In this document: one piece after another, positions 7,532-17,341 of the stretch
How positions within the stretch are numbered: the first letter of the stretch is position 1
Layout: each line of letters starts with the position of its first letter
DNA from: Dysgonamonadaceae bacterium
GTDB taxonomy: Bacteria > Bacteroidota > Bacteroidia > Bacteroidales > Azobacteroidaceae
Reading direction: 5' to 3'
DNA length: 34,577 nucleotides
Assembly (NCBI GenBank): GCA_031260045.1
Contig: JAIRKO010000057.1
Coordinates: forward strand, 1 to 34,577
Program-made: the position numbers and the translations under genes
The notes under the pieces: model-generated
Database searches by the model: none
What the model was told of the DNA's origin: nothing
The model's input: only the letters and a program-made list of their open reading frames with translations

Positions 7532-10500
7532 TTGGAAAAATCAACAATAAAAGCATTATTTACTTCGCATCCGCAGGTCAAAGCCGCTTTGTCGCTCTTG
7601 GGACAATCCCAAACGCCGGTTTTCCTGTCCGGACTGCACGGTTCGGCTGGAAGTGCGGTCGCTGCCGCCCTTTTCGCAGAGTCGTCCTGCCGATTCCTCT
7701 GCATTTTGAACGACCCGGAAGACGCCGGTTATTTCTACCACGACTGTTGCCAGATATTGAGCGACGAAAATGTGCTGTTTTTCCCGTCGGGTTTCAAACG
7801 AAACATCCGTTACGGACAAAAAGATCCCGCCAGTGAAATCCTGCGGACGGAAACACTGAACCGCCTGAATGCCGATGAAAAAACCTATCTGATTGTAACT
7901 TATCCCGAAGCGTTGGCAGAAAAAGTCGTTTCCGAAAACGCGCTTCAAACCGGTACGCTGACCGTTTCGCAAGGGGAAAAAATCAATACCGCATTTGTGG
8001 AAGAAGTTCTGGAATCCTACGGATTTGAATGGGTCGATTATGTTTACGAGCCGGGGCAATATGCCGTCAGAGGCTCCATTATCGACGTGTTTTCCTTTTC
8101 CGGCGAATACCCTGTTCGCATCGACTTCTTTGGCGATGAGGTGGAAAGCCTTCGCTCTTTCGACGTGGAAACCCAGTTGTCCAAAGAAAAACTGACTTCC
8201 ATTTCCATTATTTCCGCGCGACCGGGCGATCGCGAAACAACGCTTTTTTCTTACCTCAACCCCTCTTCCCGCCTGCTTTTCCGCAACGAAGAATGGGTTT
8301 ACGAACGGATTGAGGGCATTTGGAACGAAGAACCGGCGCTTGCCAATGAGGAAACTTTCCAATCGCTTGACGAAATACGGCTTTTGCTTACGCCTGCGGA
8401 AATTATCCGGGAGCAGGCTTGCAAATTCGGACGGATACGTTTAGCCCCCGCCCCCTCCGAAAGGGTGGAGGAGTGGGCGGGCATATCCTTCCAAACCGAA
8501 CCCCAACTCTCTTTCCAAAAAAACTTCGATCTGGTAGCCTCAACCCTCAAAGAAAAAACGGAAGCAGGTTATCAAATCTACATCCTCAGCGACAACGAAA
8601 AACAAATTGACCGCATCCGCTCCATCTTCGACGACCGGAACGACAATATCGCTTTCACGCCCATCTTCAAAACCCTTCACGAAGGTTTTATCGACAAAAC
8701 CACGCGGATTTGCCTTTTTACCGACCACCAGTTATTCGACCGTTTCCACAAATACAACCTGAAATCCGAACGGGCGCGGTCGGGAAAAGTCGCCCTTTCC
8801 CTCAAAGAGTTGCAGCAATTCCGGCAAGGCGATTACATTGTGCATATCGACCATGGCATCGGCAAATTCGGCGGACTGGTACGCACCGAAATCAACAGGA
8901 AAATGCAGGAAGTAATCAAACTGATTTACCTGAACGACGATATTATTTTCGTCAGTATCCACGCATTACACAAAATTTCCAAATACAGGGGTCGGGACAA
9001 TGAGCCGCCGAGACTGAACAAACTGGGTTCGGGCGCATGGGAAAACCTAAAAGAAAAAACCAGGAAAAAAGTCAAGGACATTGCCAAGGAATTAATTCTG
9101 CTCTATTCCCGCCGTCGGGAAGAAAAGGGCTTCGCTTTCTCGCCGGACACTTATTTGCAGCAAGAACTGGAAGCGTCTTTTATTTACGAAGATACGCCCG
9201 ACCAGTTGAAAGCCACCGGCGAAGTCAAACAGGACATGGAAAGCGCACGCCCCATGGACAGGCTGGTTTGCGGCGACGTCGGTTTCGGGAAAACGGAAGT
9301 GGCTATCCGCGCGGCATTCAAAGCCGCCGCCGACGGCAAACAGGTCGCCGTGCTGGTTCCCACCACCCTGCTGGCTTATCAGCATTACCATACATTTAAG
9401 GAACGGCTGAAAAATTTCCCGATTACGACGGCTTACCTTTCCCGCGCGAAAACGCCCAAACAGACAAAAGAAATCCTGCAAAACCTGAAAGACGGCAAAA
9501 TAGAAATCCTGATTGGGACGCATCGAATAATAAACCGCGATGTTGTGTTCAAAGATTTGGGATTACTGATTATCGACGAGGAACAAAAATTCGGAGTGAG
9601 CGTAAAAGAAAAACTCAAACAACTGAAAACCAATGTCGATACCTTGACCCTGACCGCTACGCCCATTCCCCGCACCCTGCAATTCAGCCTGATGGGTGCG
9701 CGCGATTTGTCGAATATTGCGACGCCGCCGCCCAATCGCCACCCGATTCAAACCGAAGTGCACCGTTTCGGCGGGGAAATTATCCGCGAAGCCGTGAACT
9801 TTGAAATGAGCCGTAACGGTCAGGTTTTCATTGTCGGCGACCGAATTTCCGGGTTGGAAGAAATGGCTGCTTTGGTTCGCAGGGAAGTTCCCGACGCCCG
9901 TATTGCCGTCGGACACGGGAAAATGGAGCCGGCGGAGTTGGAAGAAACGGTGATGGATTTTGTCAATTACGAATACGATGTGCTGATTGCCACTACTATT
10001 GTCGAAAACGGCATAGATATTCCCAATGCCAATACGATTATCATCAACAATGCCCACCATTTCGGGCTGAGCGATTTGCACCAGTTGCGCGGGCGCGTGG
10101 GACGCAGCAATCGCAAAGCGTTTTGCTACCTGCTTTCGCCGCCGTTGCGCCTGCTCACTCCCGAAGCCCGCCGGCGGCTGCAAGCCATTGAGAATTTTTC
10201 GGAACTTGGAAGCGGAATCCATGTCGCCATGCAGGATTTGGACATTCGCGGCGCAGGAAACATGCTTGGAGCCGAGCAAAGTGGATTCATTGCCGATTTG
10301 GGTTACGAAACCTACCAAAAGATCCTCAGCGAAGCCGTACACGAACTGAAAAACGAAGAGTTTTCCGATTTGTATAAAGATGAAAATGCCGTCGACACCG
10401 GCGAAAATTACGTAAATGAAACCAACGTGGAAAGCGATTTGGAACTGCTCTTTCTGGCTTCTTACATTCCCGGCGATTCGGAGCGCATCTCGCTTTATCG

Positions 10501-10867
10501 GGAACTGGACGGCATGGAAGACGAACGCGGCGTTGAACCGTTTCGGAAAAAATTGCAGGATCGTTTCGGGGAAATTCCCCAGCGGGGCGAAGAACTGATT
10601 CGGATTGTACGGCTACGGCTCCTCGCAAAGAAATTGGGTATTGAGAAAATATCCCTGAAAGCGGGGAAAATGACGCTTTTTCTGGTATCCCAAGCCGATT
10701 CGGCTTATTACCAAAGCGAAGCATTCGACAAACTATTGCAGTTTGTGCAAAAAAATTACAGGCAAACGCAGTTGAAAGAGCAAAACGGGCGGCGTTCGGC
10801 GACGGTTGCCGGCATTGATTCGGTGGAAAAAGCGGTTCGGGTTTTGGAGGAAATAACCGACATGTAA
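7532..10867 (+). CDS. mfd: Transcription-repair coupling factor
   Basis: ATP-dependent DNA translocase that removes RNA polymerase stalled at DNA damage and recruits UvrA. About 1111 residues, full length. The N-terminal UvrB-like region is followed by the RNA polymerase-interacting CarD-like domain at about 431-455 (FRQGDYIVHIDHGIGKFGG). The helicase core has Walker A GDVGFGKTEVA (about 582-592), the Walker B box DEEQKFGV (about 683), TATPIPRTLQFSLMGARD, and motif VI LRGRVGRSNR. The C-terminal TRCF domain lies at about 970-1060. No in-frame ATG exists near the front; the TTG at 7532 gives MEKSTIKALFTSHPQVKA, which matches the Bacteroides Mfd N-terminus in length as I recall it. Its partner RNA polymerase genes lie just beyond. 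Confidence 0.97.
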   Translation: MEKSTIKALFTSHPQVKAALSLLGQSQTPVFLSGLHGSAGSAVAAALFAESSCRFLCILNDPEDAGYFYHDCCQILSDENVLFFPSGFKRNIRYGQKDPASEILRTETLNRLNADEKTYLIVTYPEALAEKVVSENALQTGTLTVSQGEKINTAFVEEVLESYGFEWVDYVYEPGQYAVRGSIIDVFSFSGEYPVRIDFFGDEVESLRSFDVETQLSKEKLTSISIISARPGDRETTLFSYLNPSSRLLFRNEEWVYERIEGIWNEEPALANEETFQSLDEIRLLLTPAEIIREQACKFGRIRLAPAPSERVEEWAGISFQTEPQLSFQKNFDLVASTLKEKTEAGYQIYILSDNEKQIDRIRSIFDDRNDNIAFTPIFKTLHEGFIDKTTRICLFTDHQLFDRFHKYNLKSERARSGKVALSLKELQQFRQGDYIVHIDHGIGKFGGLVRTEINRKMQEVIKLIYLNDDIIFVSIHALHKISKYRGRDNEPPRLNKLGSGAWENLKEKTRKKVKDIAKELILLYSRRREEKGFAFSPDTYLQQELEASFIYEDTPDQLKATGEVKQDMESARPMDRLVCGDVGFGKTEVAIRAAFKAAADGKQVAVLVPTTLLAYQHYHTFKERLKNFPITTAYLSRAKTPKQTKEILQNLKDGKIEILIGTHRIINRDVVFKDLGLLIIDEEQKFGVSVKEKLKQLKTNVDTLTLTATPIPRTLQFSLMGARDLSNIATPPPNRHPIQTEVHRFGGEIIREAVNFEMSRNGQVFIVGDRISGLEEMAALVRREVPDARIAVGHGKMEPAELEETVMDFVNYEYDVLIATTIVENGIDIPNANTIIINNAHHFGLSDLHQLRGRVGRSNRKAFCYLLSPPLRLLTPEARRRLQAIENFSELGSGIHVAMQDLDIRGAGNMLGAEQSGFIADLGYETYQKILSEAVHELKNEEFSDLYKDENAVDTGENYVNETNVESDLELLFLASYIPGDSERISLYRELDGMEDERGVEPFRKKLQDRFGEIPQRGEELIRIVRLRLLAKKLGIEKISLKAGKMTLFLVSQADSAYYQSEAFDKLLQFVQKNYRQTQLKEQNGRRSATVAGIDSVEKAVRVLEEITDM

Positions 10868-10913
10868 TTTTACGCAACGCTTCCGAATACACAAAAATAT
10901 TTCCCTCAGGTTA

Positions 10914-10944
10914 TTTGCATATAAAAAAATAAACATTACCTTTG
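10914..10944 (+). promoter_or_regulatory. Promoter of tRNA-Val
   Basis: TTTG (10914-10917), a 19-base spacer, then TACCTTTG (10937-10944): a full match to the Bacteroidota promoter pattern, 23 bases before the mature tRNA 5' end. Confidence 0.85.
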
Positions 10945-10967
10945 CAACACTTTTAGCGAAAACAAAG

Positions 10968-11042
10968 GGGCGTTTAGCTCAGCTGGTTCAGAGCATCTGC
11001 CTTACAAGCAGAGGGTCGGGGGTTCGAATCCCTCAACGCCCA
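10968..11042 (+). tRNA. tRNA-Val (anticodon TAC)
   Basis: A 75-nt cloverleaf: acceptor GGGCGTT/AACGCCC, D-stem GCTC/GAGC, anticodon stem TCTGC/GCAGA with loop CTTACAA (anticodon TAC), T-loop TTCGAAT, discriminator A. The CCA end is not encoded. It has its own promoter and a hairpin downstream. Confidence 0.97.
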
Positions 11043-11067
11043 CAAACACAATCCCCTCGTGCAAGAC

Positions 11068-11107
11068 AAAGGGCGAAAGAAACCGGAATATCCGTCTTTC
11101 GCCCTTT
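11068..11107. terminator. Hairpin shared by convergent tRNA-Val and rpoC
   Basis: A perfect 13-bp inverted repeat, AAAGGGCGAAAGA (11068-11080) and TCTTTCGCCCTTT (11095-11107), with a 14-base loop. It lies between the ends of the plus-strand tRNA and the minus-strand rpoC, so it can stop both. There is only a short T run within the stem base, so it is not a textbook intrinsic terminator. Confidence 0.7.
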
Positions 11108-11135
11108 ATCTTTCGCAATATCTATTGTTTCAGAC

Positions 11136-14100
11136 TTATTGCAGACTCATTTCGCCATTTTCCAGCATGGCAAAACTTTCAGCGCGCCTCAAACTCATCT
11201 GCGCTCGTTCCATTTTCTCCTTGTTGCCGACAATGATTTTGTCATAGGCTTTCAATCCGGTGCCGGCAGGTATCAAATGTCCGCAAATCACGTTTTCTTT
11301 CATGCCTTCCAAATGGTCGACTTTGCCGTTGATGGCGGCTTCGTTCAGCACTTTGGTGGTTTCCTGAAAAGAGGCTGCCGACATGAAACTTTTCGTCTGC
11401 AAAGCCGCCCGCGTAATTCCCTGCAATACTTGGCTGGCTGTTGCCGGTACGGCGTCGCGCACTTCAACCAGTTTCAGGTCGCGGCGTTTCAGCGCCGAAT
11501 TTTCATCGCGCAGTTTGCGTGCCGTAACAATCTGTCCCGGTTTCAGGTTGGTGGAATCGCCGGCATCCACAACGACTTTCTTATTCCAAATGTGGTCGTT
11601 TTCTTCCATCACTTCCTGTTTGTCAACCAATTGCTGTTCGAGGAAGCAGGTGTCGCCCGGTTCTACGATTTCCACCTTGCGCATCATTTGGCGCACAATC
11701 ACTTCAAAATGTTTGTCGTTAATTTTCACGCCCTGCAAACGGTAAACGTCCTGAACTTCGTTTACAATGTATTCCTGAACAGCCGTCGGACCGTTGATTG
11801 CCAGAATGTCGGAAGGTGTAATAGCGCCGTCGGAAAGCGGCGTTCCCGCACGGACATAATCGTTTTCCTGCACCAAAATCTGTTTGGAAAGCGACACCAA
11901 ATAAATTTTGTATTCGCCCGTTTTGGAGGTTACGATTACTTCCCGATTGCCGCGCTTGATTTTCCCGAACGAAATTTCACCGTCAATTTCGGAAACCACA
12001 GCCGGATTAGAAGGGTTACGAGCTTCAAACAATTCCGTCACACGCGGAAGACCGCCGGTGATGTCGCCGGTTTTACCTACGGCGCGCGGAATTTTCACCA
12101 GTACCTCGCCCAACTTGATTTCATCGCCTTCCTCTTTCACAATATGAGCGCCCAAAGGCAGATTATAAGTTTTCTGTACGACGTCGTTTTTGTCGACAAT
12201 TTGAGCAGCAGGCGCTTTGGTGCGGTCGCGCGATTCGACGATAATTTTTTCCCGCAAACCGGTCGTTTCGTCGTATTCCACTTTATAAGTTACATTTTCA
12301 ATGAAATTTTCAAACTTGATTTTACCCGGAACTTCCGAGACGATAACCGCATTAAACGGATCCCATTCGATAATCACATCGCCTTTTTTTACCGTATCGC
12401 CCGCTTTGAAAAACAGTTTTGCCGCATAAGGAATGTTATGCGAAGACAATACTATTTGCGTATGCGGGTCTACAATACGCAATTCCGACAAACGGCTGAT
12501 TACGATTTGATGCGATTTTCCCTGTTCGCCGACAATTTTTATGGAGCGAAGTTCGTCGATTTCCAACGCCCCGTCGTATTTGGAAACTACATTGTTTTCA
12601 GCTGCAATGTTGGAAGCGATACCGCCCACGTGGAAAGTACGCAAAGTAAGCTGCGTACCCGGTTCGCCGATGGATTGCGCCGCAATAACGCCCACCGCCT
12701 CGCCTCGCTGAACCATATGTCCGGTAGCCAAATTACGCCCGTAACATTTGGCGCAAACGCCTTTCTTCGATTCGCAGGTCAATACCGAACGGATTTCGAC
12801 CCGTTCAATCGGCGAATTTTCAATTATTTCGGCTTTGTCTTCGGTGATTTCATCTCCGGAACGAACAATAATTTTACCGCTAATCGGATGGAGGATGTCA
12901 TGCACGGACACGCGCCCCAAAATCCGTTCGTAAAGAGACGCAATCGTTTCCTCGTTGTTTTTCATTTCGGTAGCGACCAAACCGCGCAAAGTGCCGCAGT
13001 CTTCCTCGTTAATGATTACATCGTGGGAAACATCGACCAAGCGACGCGTCAAATAACCCGCATCCGCCGTTTTCAGGGCGGTATCTGCCAACCCTTTCCG
13101 CGCGCCGTGCGTAGAAATAAAATATTCCAATACCGACAAGCCTTCTTTGAAGTTTGAAAGGATGGGGTTTTCAATGATTTGGCTGCCTTCAGCCCCGCTC
13201 TTCTGCGGTTTTGCCATCAATCCGCGCATACCCGACAACTGGCGTATCTGTTCTTTCGACCCGCGCGCGCCGGAATCCAGCATCATACACACGGAATTGA
13301 AACCCTGATTGTCATTGCGTAACTGCTTTATCAAAATATCCGACAAACGGGAATTGATGTGCGTCCAAGTATCTATAATCTGATTATAACGTTCGTTATA
13401 GGTGATGAAACCCATGTTGTAGTTGTTCATAATCTGCTCCACTTCGTCATAACCTTCCTTTACCAACTGTTCTTTTTCCTCCGGAATAATAATGTCCTCC
13501 AGATTGAACGACAAACCGCCCTTGAAAGCCATCGTATATCCCAAATTCTTGATGTCGTCGAGGAATTGCGCGGTTTTTGCCACGCCGCAAGTTTTAATGA
13601 TTTTACCGATAATATCGCGCAACGATTTTTTGGAAAGAATTTCGTTGATAAAACCCACTTCCTTCGGAACAAATTTGTTGATCATCATACGCCCTACGGA
13701 GGTTTCCACGCAATGATTAACCGGTTTGCCATCCACCCAATCATCGACATAAATCTTTACTTTGGCGTGAATATCCACCTGTTTGTTGTCGTAGGCAACG
13801 ATTGCTTCTTCGGGTCCGTAAAACCTTAGCCCTTCTCCTTTTGCGCCGTCGCGCATACGGGTGATGTAATACAATCCCAACACCATATCTTGCGAAGGCA
13901 CGGTGATGGGCGCCCCATTGGCGGGATTCAGGATATTGTGCGAAGCCAGCATCAGCATTTGCGCTTCGAGAATCGCTTCATTGCCTAATGGAAGATGAAC
14001 AGCCATCTGGTCGCCATCGAAATCGGCGTTGAAAGCCGTACACGAAAGCGGATGCAACTGGATTGCCTTTCCCTCAATCAATTTCGGCTGAAAGGACTGA

Positions 14101-15431
14101 ATACCCAGCCGGTGCAAAGTCGGGGCGCGGTTCAGCAACACCGGGTGCCCTTTCATCGCAAATTCGAGAATATCCCACACAACCGGCTCTTTCCTGTCCA
14201 CTATTTTCCTTGCCGATTTAACGGTTTTAACAATGCCGCGATCAATCAGTTTGCGAATAATAAACGGTTTATATAATTCCGCCGCCATGTTTTTCGGGAG
14301 ACCGCATTCGTGCATCTTTAATTCGGGACCGACCACGATTACCGAACGGGCGGAATAATCGACCCGTTTACCCAACAGATTTTGACGGAAACGTCCCTGT
14401 TTTCCTTTCAAACTATCGGACAGGGATTTCAGCGGACGATTGGATTCGGTTTTAACGGCGCTCGACTTGCGGGAATTGTCGAACAGCGAATCGACGGCTT
14501 CCTGAAGCATCCGTTTTTCGTTCCTCAAAATCACTTCGGGGGCTTTGATTTCGATTAACCGTTTCAGGCGGTTGTTGCGGATAATCACCCTGCGATACAA
14601 ATCGTTCAAATCGGAAGTGGCAAAACGCCCGCCGTCCAACGGAACCAAAGGTCGCAATTCGGGCGGAATGACGGGAACAACTTTCACAATCATCCATTCT
14701 GGACGATTTCGGTTTTTCGATTGGCGGAACGATTCCACAATCTGCAAGCGTTTCAGCGCCTCGTTTTTCCGCTGTTGCGAAGAATCGTTGCCAGCTTTGT
14801 GGCGCAGTTCGTAAGACAAATCGTCCAAATTCAGCCTTGCCAGCAAGTCGTGAATTGCTTCCGCCCCCATTTTGGCGATAAACTTATTGGGGTCGGTATC
14901 GTCCAGCAACTGGTTTTCCTTCGGAAGATTTTCGATAATATCCAAATATTCGTCTTCGGAAATCAAATCATAGACATTTTTTTCTGCAACAATGCCGGGT
15001 TGGATAATCACGTAACGTTCGTAATAAATAATCGAATCCAACTTTTTTGACGGTAATCCCAACAGATAACCGATTTTATTGGGCAGGGAACGGAAATACC
15101 AGATATGCGCCACCGGCACAACGAGATAGATATGCCCCATCCGTTCGCGGCGGACTTTCTTTTCCGTAACTTCCACCCCGCAACGGTCGCAAACGATGCC
15201 TTTGTAACGGATTCTTTTGTATTTGCCGCAATGGCACTCGTAATCCTTTGTGGGACCGAAAATCCGTTCGCAAAACAAACCGTCGCGTTCGGGCTTGTAA
15301 GTACGGTAATTGATGGTTTCCGGTTTGATTACTTCCCCGCTCGACCGGTTTAAGATTTCATCCGGCGACGCCAATCCGATTGATATTTTTGAAAAACCGC
15401 TTTTTGTTTTAATTTCTTTTCTGAAAGCCAT
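11136..15431 (-). CDS. rpoC: RNA polymerase beta-prime subunit
   Basis: Catalytic large subunit of RNA polymerase, 1431 residues. The N-terminal zinc site is seen at Cys66, Cys68, Cys81 and Cys84 (ECHCGK...CDRCGVEV). The active-site Mg-binding motif NADFDGDQM is at 468-476. Bridge-helix and trigger-loop regions ([16 protein letters not shown] and [21 protein letters not shown]) and the second zinc site ([16 protein letters not shown]) are intact. It is the last gene of the superoperon on this strand and is followed by a hairpin. Oddly, it starts 1910 bases after rpoB ends, where about 100 bases are usual; no strong promoter is visible just upstream, so expression may depend on read-through. 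Confidence 0.99.
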   Translation of the reverse strand: MAFRKEIKTKSGFSKISIGLASPDEILNRSSGEVIKPETINYRTYKPERDGLFCERIFGPTKDYECHCGKYKRIRYKGIVCDRCGVEVTEKKVRRERMGHIYLVVPVAHIWYFRSLPNKIGYLLGLPSKKLDSIIYYERYVIIQPGIVAEKNVYDLISEDEYLDIIENLPKENQLLDDTDPNKFIAKMGAEAIHDLLARLNLDDLSYELRHKAGNDSSQQRKNEALKRLQIVESFRQSKNRNRPEWMIVKVVPVIPPELRPLVPLDGGRFATSDLNDLYRRVIIRNNRLKRLIEIKAPEVILRNEKRMLQEAVDSLFDNSRKSSAVKTESNRPLKSLSDSLKGKQGRFRQNLLGKRVDYSARSVIVVGPELKMHECGLPKNMAAELYKPFIIRKLIDRGIVKTVKSARKIVDRKEPVVWDILEFAMKGHPVLLNRAPTLHRLGIQSFQPKLIEGKAIQLHPLSCTAFNADFDGDQMAVHLPLGNEAILEAQMLMLASHNILNPANGAPITVPSQDMVLGLYYITRMRDGAKGEGLRFYGPEEAIVAYDNKQVDIHAKVKIYVDDWVDGKPVNHCVETSVGRMMINKFVPKEVGFINEILSKKSLRDIIGKIIKTCGVAKTAQFLDDIKNLGYTMAFKGGLSFNLEDIIIPEEKEQLVKEGYDEVEQIMNNYNMGFITYNERYNQIIDTWTHINSRLSDILIKQLRNDNQGFNSVCMMLDSGARGSKEQIRQLSGMRGLMAKPQKSGAEGSQIIENPILSNFKEGLSVLEYFISTHGARKGLADTALKTADAGYLTRRLVDVSHDVIINEEDCGTLRGLVATEMKNNEETIASLYERILGRVSVHDILHPISGKIIVRSGDEITEDKAEIIENSPIERVEIRSVLTCESKKGVCAKCYGRNLATGHMVQRGEAVGVIAAQSIGEPGTQLTLRTFHVGGIASNIAAENNVVSKYDGALEIDELRSIKIVGEQGKSHQIVISRLSELRIVDPHTQIVLSSHNIPYAAKLFFKAGDTVKKGDVIIEWDPFNAVIVSEVPGKIKFENFIENVTYKVEYDETTGLREKIIVESRDRTKAPAAQIVDKNDVVQKTYNLPLGAHIVKEEGDEIKLGEVLVKIPRAVGKTGDITGGLPRVTELFEARNPSNPAVVSEIDGEISFGKIKRGNREVIVTSKTGEYKIYLVSLSKQILVQENDYVRAGTPLSDGAITPSDILAINGPTAVQEYIVNEVQDVYRLQGVKINDKHFEVIVRQMMRKVEIVEPGDTCFLEQQLVDKQEVMEENDHIWNKKVVVDAGDSTNLKPGQIVTARKLRDENSALKRRDLKLVEVRDAVPATASQVLQGITRAALQTKSFMSAASFQETTKVLNEAAINGKVDHLEGMKENVICGHLIPAGTGLKAYDKIIVGNKEKMERAQMSLRRAESFAMLENGEMSLQ

Positions 15432-15562
15432 ATTATATTGTTTTTAATTCAATGTTTATAAAAATTAATCTTTATCCGGCAAATTAAACAATTTCCTGAT
15501 TTCTTCCATAGATTTGCCTTATATCGCCCGCATTGCGGAGTTGCACTTCAATATTTGGTAGT

Positions 15563-15667
15563 TTAATCTTCTTCATTGGAAGATTTTTTTTTGTCAATTA
15601 TCAATAAGATAATTGTTGTAATGATTGCAATTACTGAAATTCCTAAATAAAATGTTGATAGAGTCAT
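15563..15667 (-). CDS. 34-residue single-pass membrane micro-protein (cassette A, second gene)
   Basis: ATG at 15667, stop at 15563. The product MTLSTFYLGISVIAIITTII continues LLIIDKKKSSNEED: one membrane span (about residues 5-24), then a lysine cluster, then an acidic tail. The start overlaps the stop of the preceding 68-residue gene as ATGA, so the two are very likely co-translated. I know no family for it. A structurally matching gene of exactly the same length lies at 32971-33075, also directly downstream of a small two-span protein. Arguments for reality are the overlap, the membrane-protein pattern and the second example. Confidence 0.6.
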   Translation of the reverse strand: MTLSTFYLGISVIAIITTIILLIIDKKKSSNEED

Positions 15668-15870
15668 AATTTTCTTTTTAGTTTAAAAAATGTTATTGCT
15701 GCGATAAATAATACTACGATTGTCGTTATTGCGCTGAATTGCATTCGTAATGGGTTGTCTTTGTTTTGTTCGAGGATTAAGGTAATAATGATACCTCCGA
15801 TAATTAGTTGAATGATATTGATACACATATCTCCAATTTTTTCATTTAGATCAATTTTCTTGTTTTCCAT
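15664..15870 (-). CDS. 68-residue two-span membrane protein (cassette A, first gene)
   Basis: The product starts MENKKIDLNEKIGDMCINII and has two hydrophobic spans (about residues 17-34 and 45-62) joined by a short polar loop (EQNKDNPLRMQ), ending in KLKRKL. The layout (charged N-terminus with an 'IG' motif, hairpin of two spans, basic end, about 60 residues) is shared with the gene at 33080-33256, and may correspond to the Bacteroidota family DUF6722, which I recall only vaguely. The stop overlaps the start of the 34-residue partner. Lies in the unusual rpoB-rpoC interval, same strand as both. Function unknown; both ends of the hairpin should face the same side of the inner membrane. Confidence 0.65.
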   Translation of the reverse strand: MENKKIDLNEKIGDMCINIIQLIIGGIIITLILEQNKDNPLRMQFSAITTIVVLFIAAITFFKLKRKL

Positions 15871-15881
15871 ATAAAAAATAT

Positions 15882-15968
15882 TTAAGTGAATAATTCCAGT
15901 TGTTGGCTGCCGTCCTTTAGTTCTTTGTCAACGATGTAAATGTTTTTGTTGTAAAATTCAGCAGGCAT
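15882..15968 (-). CDS. Very short ORF or 3' gene fragment before cassette A
   Basis: ATG at 15968 gives 28 residues, MPAEFYNKNIYIVDKELKDG then SQQLELFT, ending 11 bases before the 68-residue gene. The frame is also open for nine codons upstream (KPNLRNNR before the ATG), back to a TGA near the palindromic repeat. It could be a small leader protein of the cassette or the tail of a larger gene destroyed when the repeat inserted. I do not recognise it. Confidence 0.25.
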   Translation of the reverse strand: MPAEFYNKNIYIVDKELKDGSQQLELFT

Positions 15969-16004
15969 CCGATTATTTCTAAGGTTTGGTTTCAAATTGT
16001 CGCA

Positions 16005-16097
16005 GCGTCATTGCGAAGGTGAAGCCTGAAGCAATCCAGAAAAAAACCTCTGCGTAATTCTCTGGATTGCTTCACCGCTTCGCGGTTCGCAATGACG
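16005..16097. repeat. Palindromic intergenic repeat, copy 2 (complete)
   Basis: Left arm starts GCGTCATTGCGAAGGTGAAG and ends in GCAATCCAGA; right arm starts TCTGGATTGCTTCACCGC and ends in TTCGCAATGACG. It lies between rpoB and rpoC, between the lipoprotein genes and cassette A. The bases from 16098 to 16223 show nothing further that I can support. Confidence 0.85.
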
Positions 16098-16223
16098 TAT
16101 GCGGTATTTTGATTTCACTGCTACGCCCGCAATGATGTCTGTAATAATTTAGCCTCGCGAAAATTTGAAACGCACCCGTTTCTGAGGCGAATTTAAGCAA
16201 AAAATCTGAAATTAATCATTTTC

Positions 16224-16700
16224 TTAACGCTTAACTCGTTCATAAATCCACAGCAACGGCTGCGGTATATCAGTGATATTCCCATGCAACAACTTCATTT
16301 CGATTTTATTTTCCTTCGCGTCCGTAAACCGCCAGCCGTAAATAAACGTGCAACACTCCCCTTTTACATTGTCGTAGTATATATACAAGGAATCCGATTT
16401 CAGTTCAAAGGTTTTCAGGCGCGCGTCGGTGTGGGCGGTATCGTGATAATGTTTCACTGTTCCGTCGGGGAAAAACTCCCAAACCCGGTAATCGTCCACC
16501 GCGCGGAGAAGCGTATAATCCCACGCATCATTTTCTTCGATTATTTTCCATTGACCGGCGATTGACGGGACGTCCGCAGGGTTTTCGCTCGGCTTCCGTT
16601 CGGACGGATTAGCCGCCACCACTTCCGGCTCGTGGGTTTCAAAACAAGCCATTGCGATACTCAGGGCAAAAAGAGCAAATAAAAATTTTAGCGTTCTCAT
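16224..16700 (-). CDS. Lipoprotein with a lipocalin-like domain
   Basis: A 158-residue protein with signal peptide and lipobox (MRTLKFLFALFALSIAMAC, Cys19), then a Pro/Glu-rich linker (ERKPSENPADVPS) and a compact domain starting SIAGQWKIIEE and including VWEFFPDGTVKHYHD and SLYIYYDNVKG. This 'GxW...F..DGTV' pattern is typical of small lipocalin-like/META-type beta-barrel lipoproteins of Bacteroidota. Expected location: inner leaflet of the outer membrane or inner membrane. The start overlaps the stop of the upstream lipoprotein gene as ATGA, so the two form a unit. It sits between rpoB and rpoC. No specific function is suggested. Confidence 0.8.
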   Translation of the reverse strand: MRTLKFLFALFALSIAMACFETHEPEVVAANPSERKPSENPADVPSIAGQWKIIEENDAWDYTLLRAVDDYRVWEFFPDGTVKHYHDTAHTDARLKTFELKSDSLYIYYDNVKGECCTFIYGWRFTDAKENKIEMKLLHGNITDIPQPLLWIYERVKR

Positions 16701-17166
16701 TCTATTGACGATAATTCAAAAATATTGGCAGGCATATATCGCGCATTGGGAGCGGACATTATGACAGAACAATTCGTAACGTCCCCGCTTATCCGAACCT
16801 GCAAGCCGTCGACCCGATACGCTTCGGGAACGGGATAGCGGGCAACAATCGGGCAGGGCATCACCTTTTCATACATGTTTTGCAACTCAAACGCAAACGT
16901 GTCGATACTTTCCGCTTCGATGTCGATGAAAATATCTTTGCCTATCGTTTGAAAAATATTATTTCGCCGGACGGTAGCCGGTTCGTTAACCAACACCTTT
17001 ACCGTTTGTTTATCCGTGCAGGGCGCATAGGTAACGGTGGCAAATTTGGGAGTTTCCGAATCACCGGTTTCCGGTTTCGATGGGGCGTTGGTTCAGGAGC
17101 GTCGCCGGAACAAGCTATGAGCATGAATAGGGCGAGGGGTGCGAATGTGAATTTTAGTAGAGTCAT
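16697..17166 (-). pseudogene. Lipoprotein gene interrupted by a one-base frameshift in a C run
   Basis: The ATG at 17166 gives MTLLKFTFAPLALFMLIACS, a clean lipoprotein signal (Cys19), followed by GDAPEPTP. At the CCCC run in 17083-17086 this frame leaves the sense path; the next frame reads PSKPETGDSETPKFATVTYA and stays open to the stop at 16697, ending NIFELSSIE. Adding one C to the run would join the two into a protein of about 156 residues with a proline-rich linker reading PEPTPPSKPETG, which is fully natural. So this is one gene with a single-base deletion: a phase-variable tract, a fresh pseudogene, or a sequencing error. The C-terminal domain is unknown to me. The stop overlaps the next lipoprotein start. 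Confidence 0.75.
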
Positions 17167-17216
17167 TTTATTTAATTACGAACTACGAATTAAGAATTAG
17201 GGGGTATTTCAACCTC

Positions 17217-17240
17217 ACTGCGTCGCTTTCGCAATGACGG
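17217..17240. repeat. Palindromic repeat, half copy 3
   Basis: CTGCGTCGCTTTCGCAATGACG: only the CGCAATGACG end of the repeat remains, shortly upstream of the frameshifted lipoprotein gene and after rpoB. Confidence 0.5.
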
Positions 17241-17341
17241 GTGCGTCTCTTTTGCATTTCATCTTGCGATGGTGAAAGTTACGATTTTAGAGCCGCGATA
17301 CTTGTCCTGCGCAGGATAATGTTTTTCCCGCCGCCGCGCCC

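Noticed and set aside
7556-8362. 268-codon minus-strand frame opposite mfd
   Set aside because: Antisense shadow of mfd coding sequence, with no promoter or family features.
11139-13157. Long plus-strand open frame of 672 codons opposite rpoC
   Set aside because: It is the mirror of a highly conserved gene; its translation is rich in Phe, Asn and Arg with no domain, typical of antisense frames of rpoC.
16697-16996. 99-residue cytoplasmic protein starting at GTG 16996
   Set aside because: The frame continues upstream and joins a lipoprotein signal peptide after a one-base correction, so the GTG start is unlikely to be the true one.
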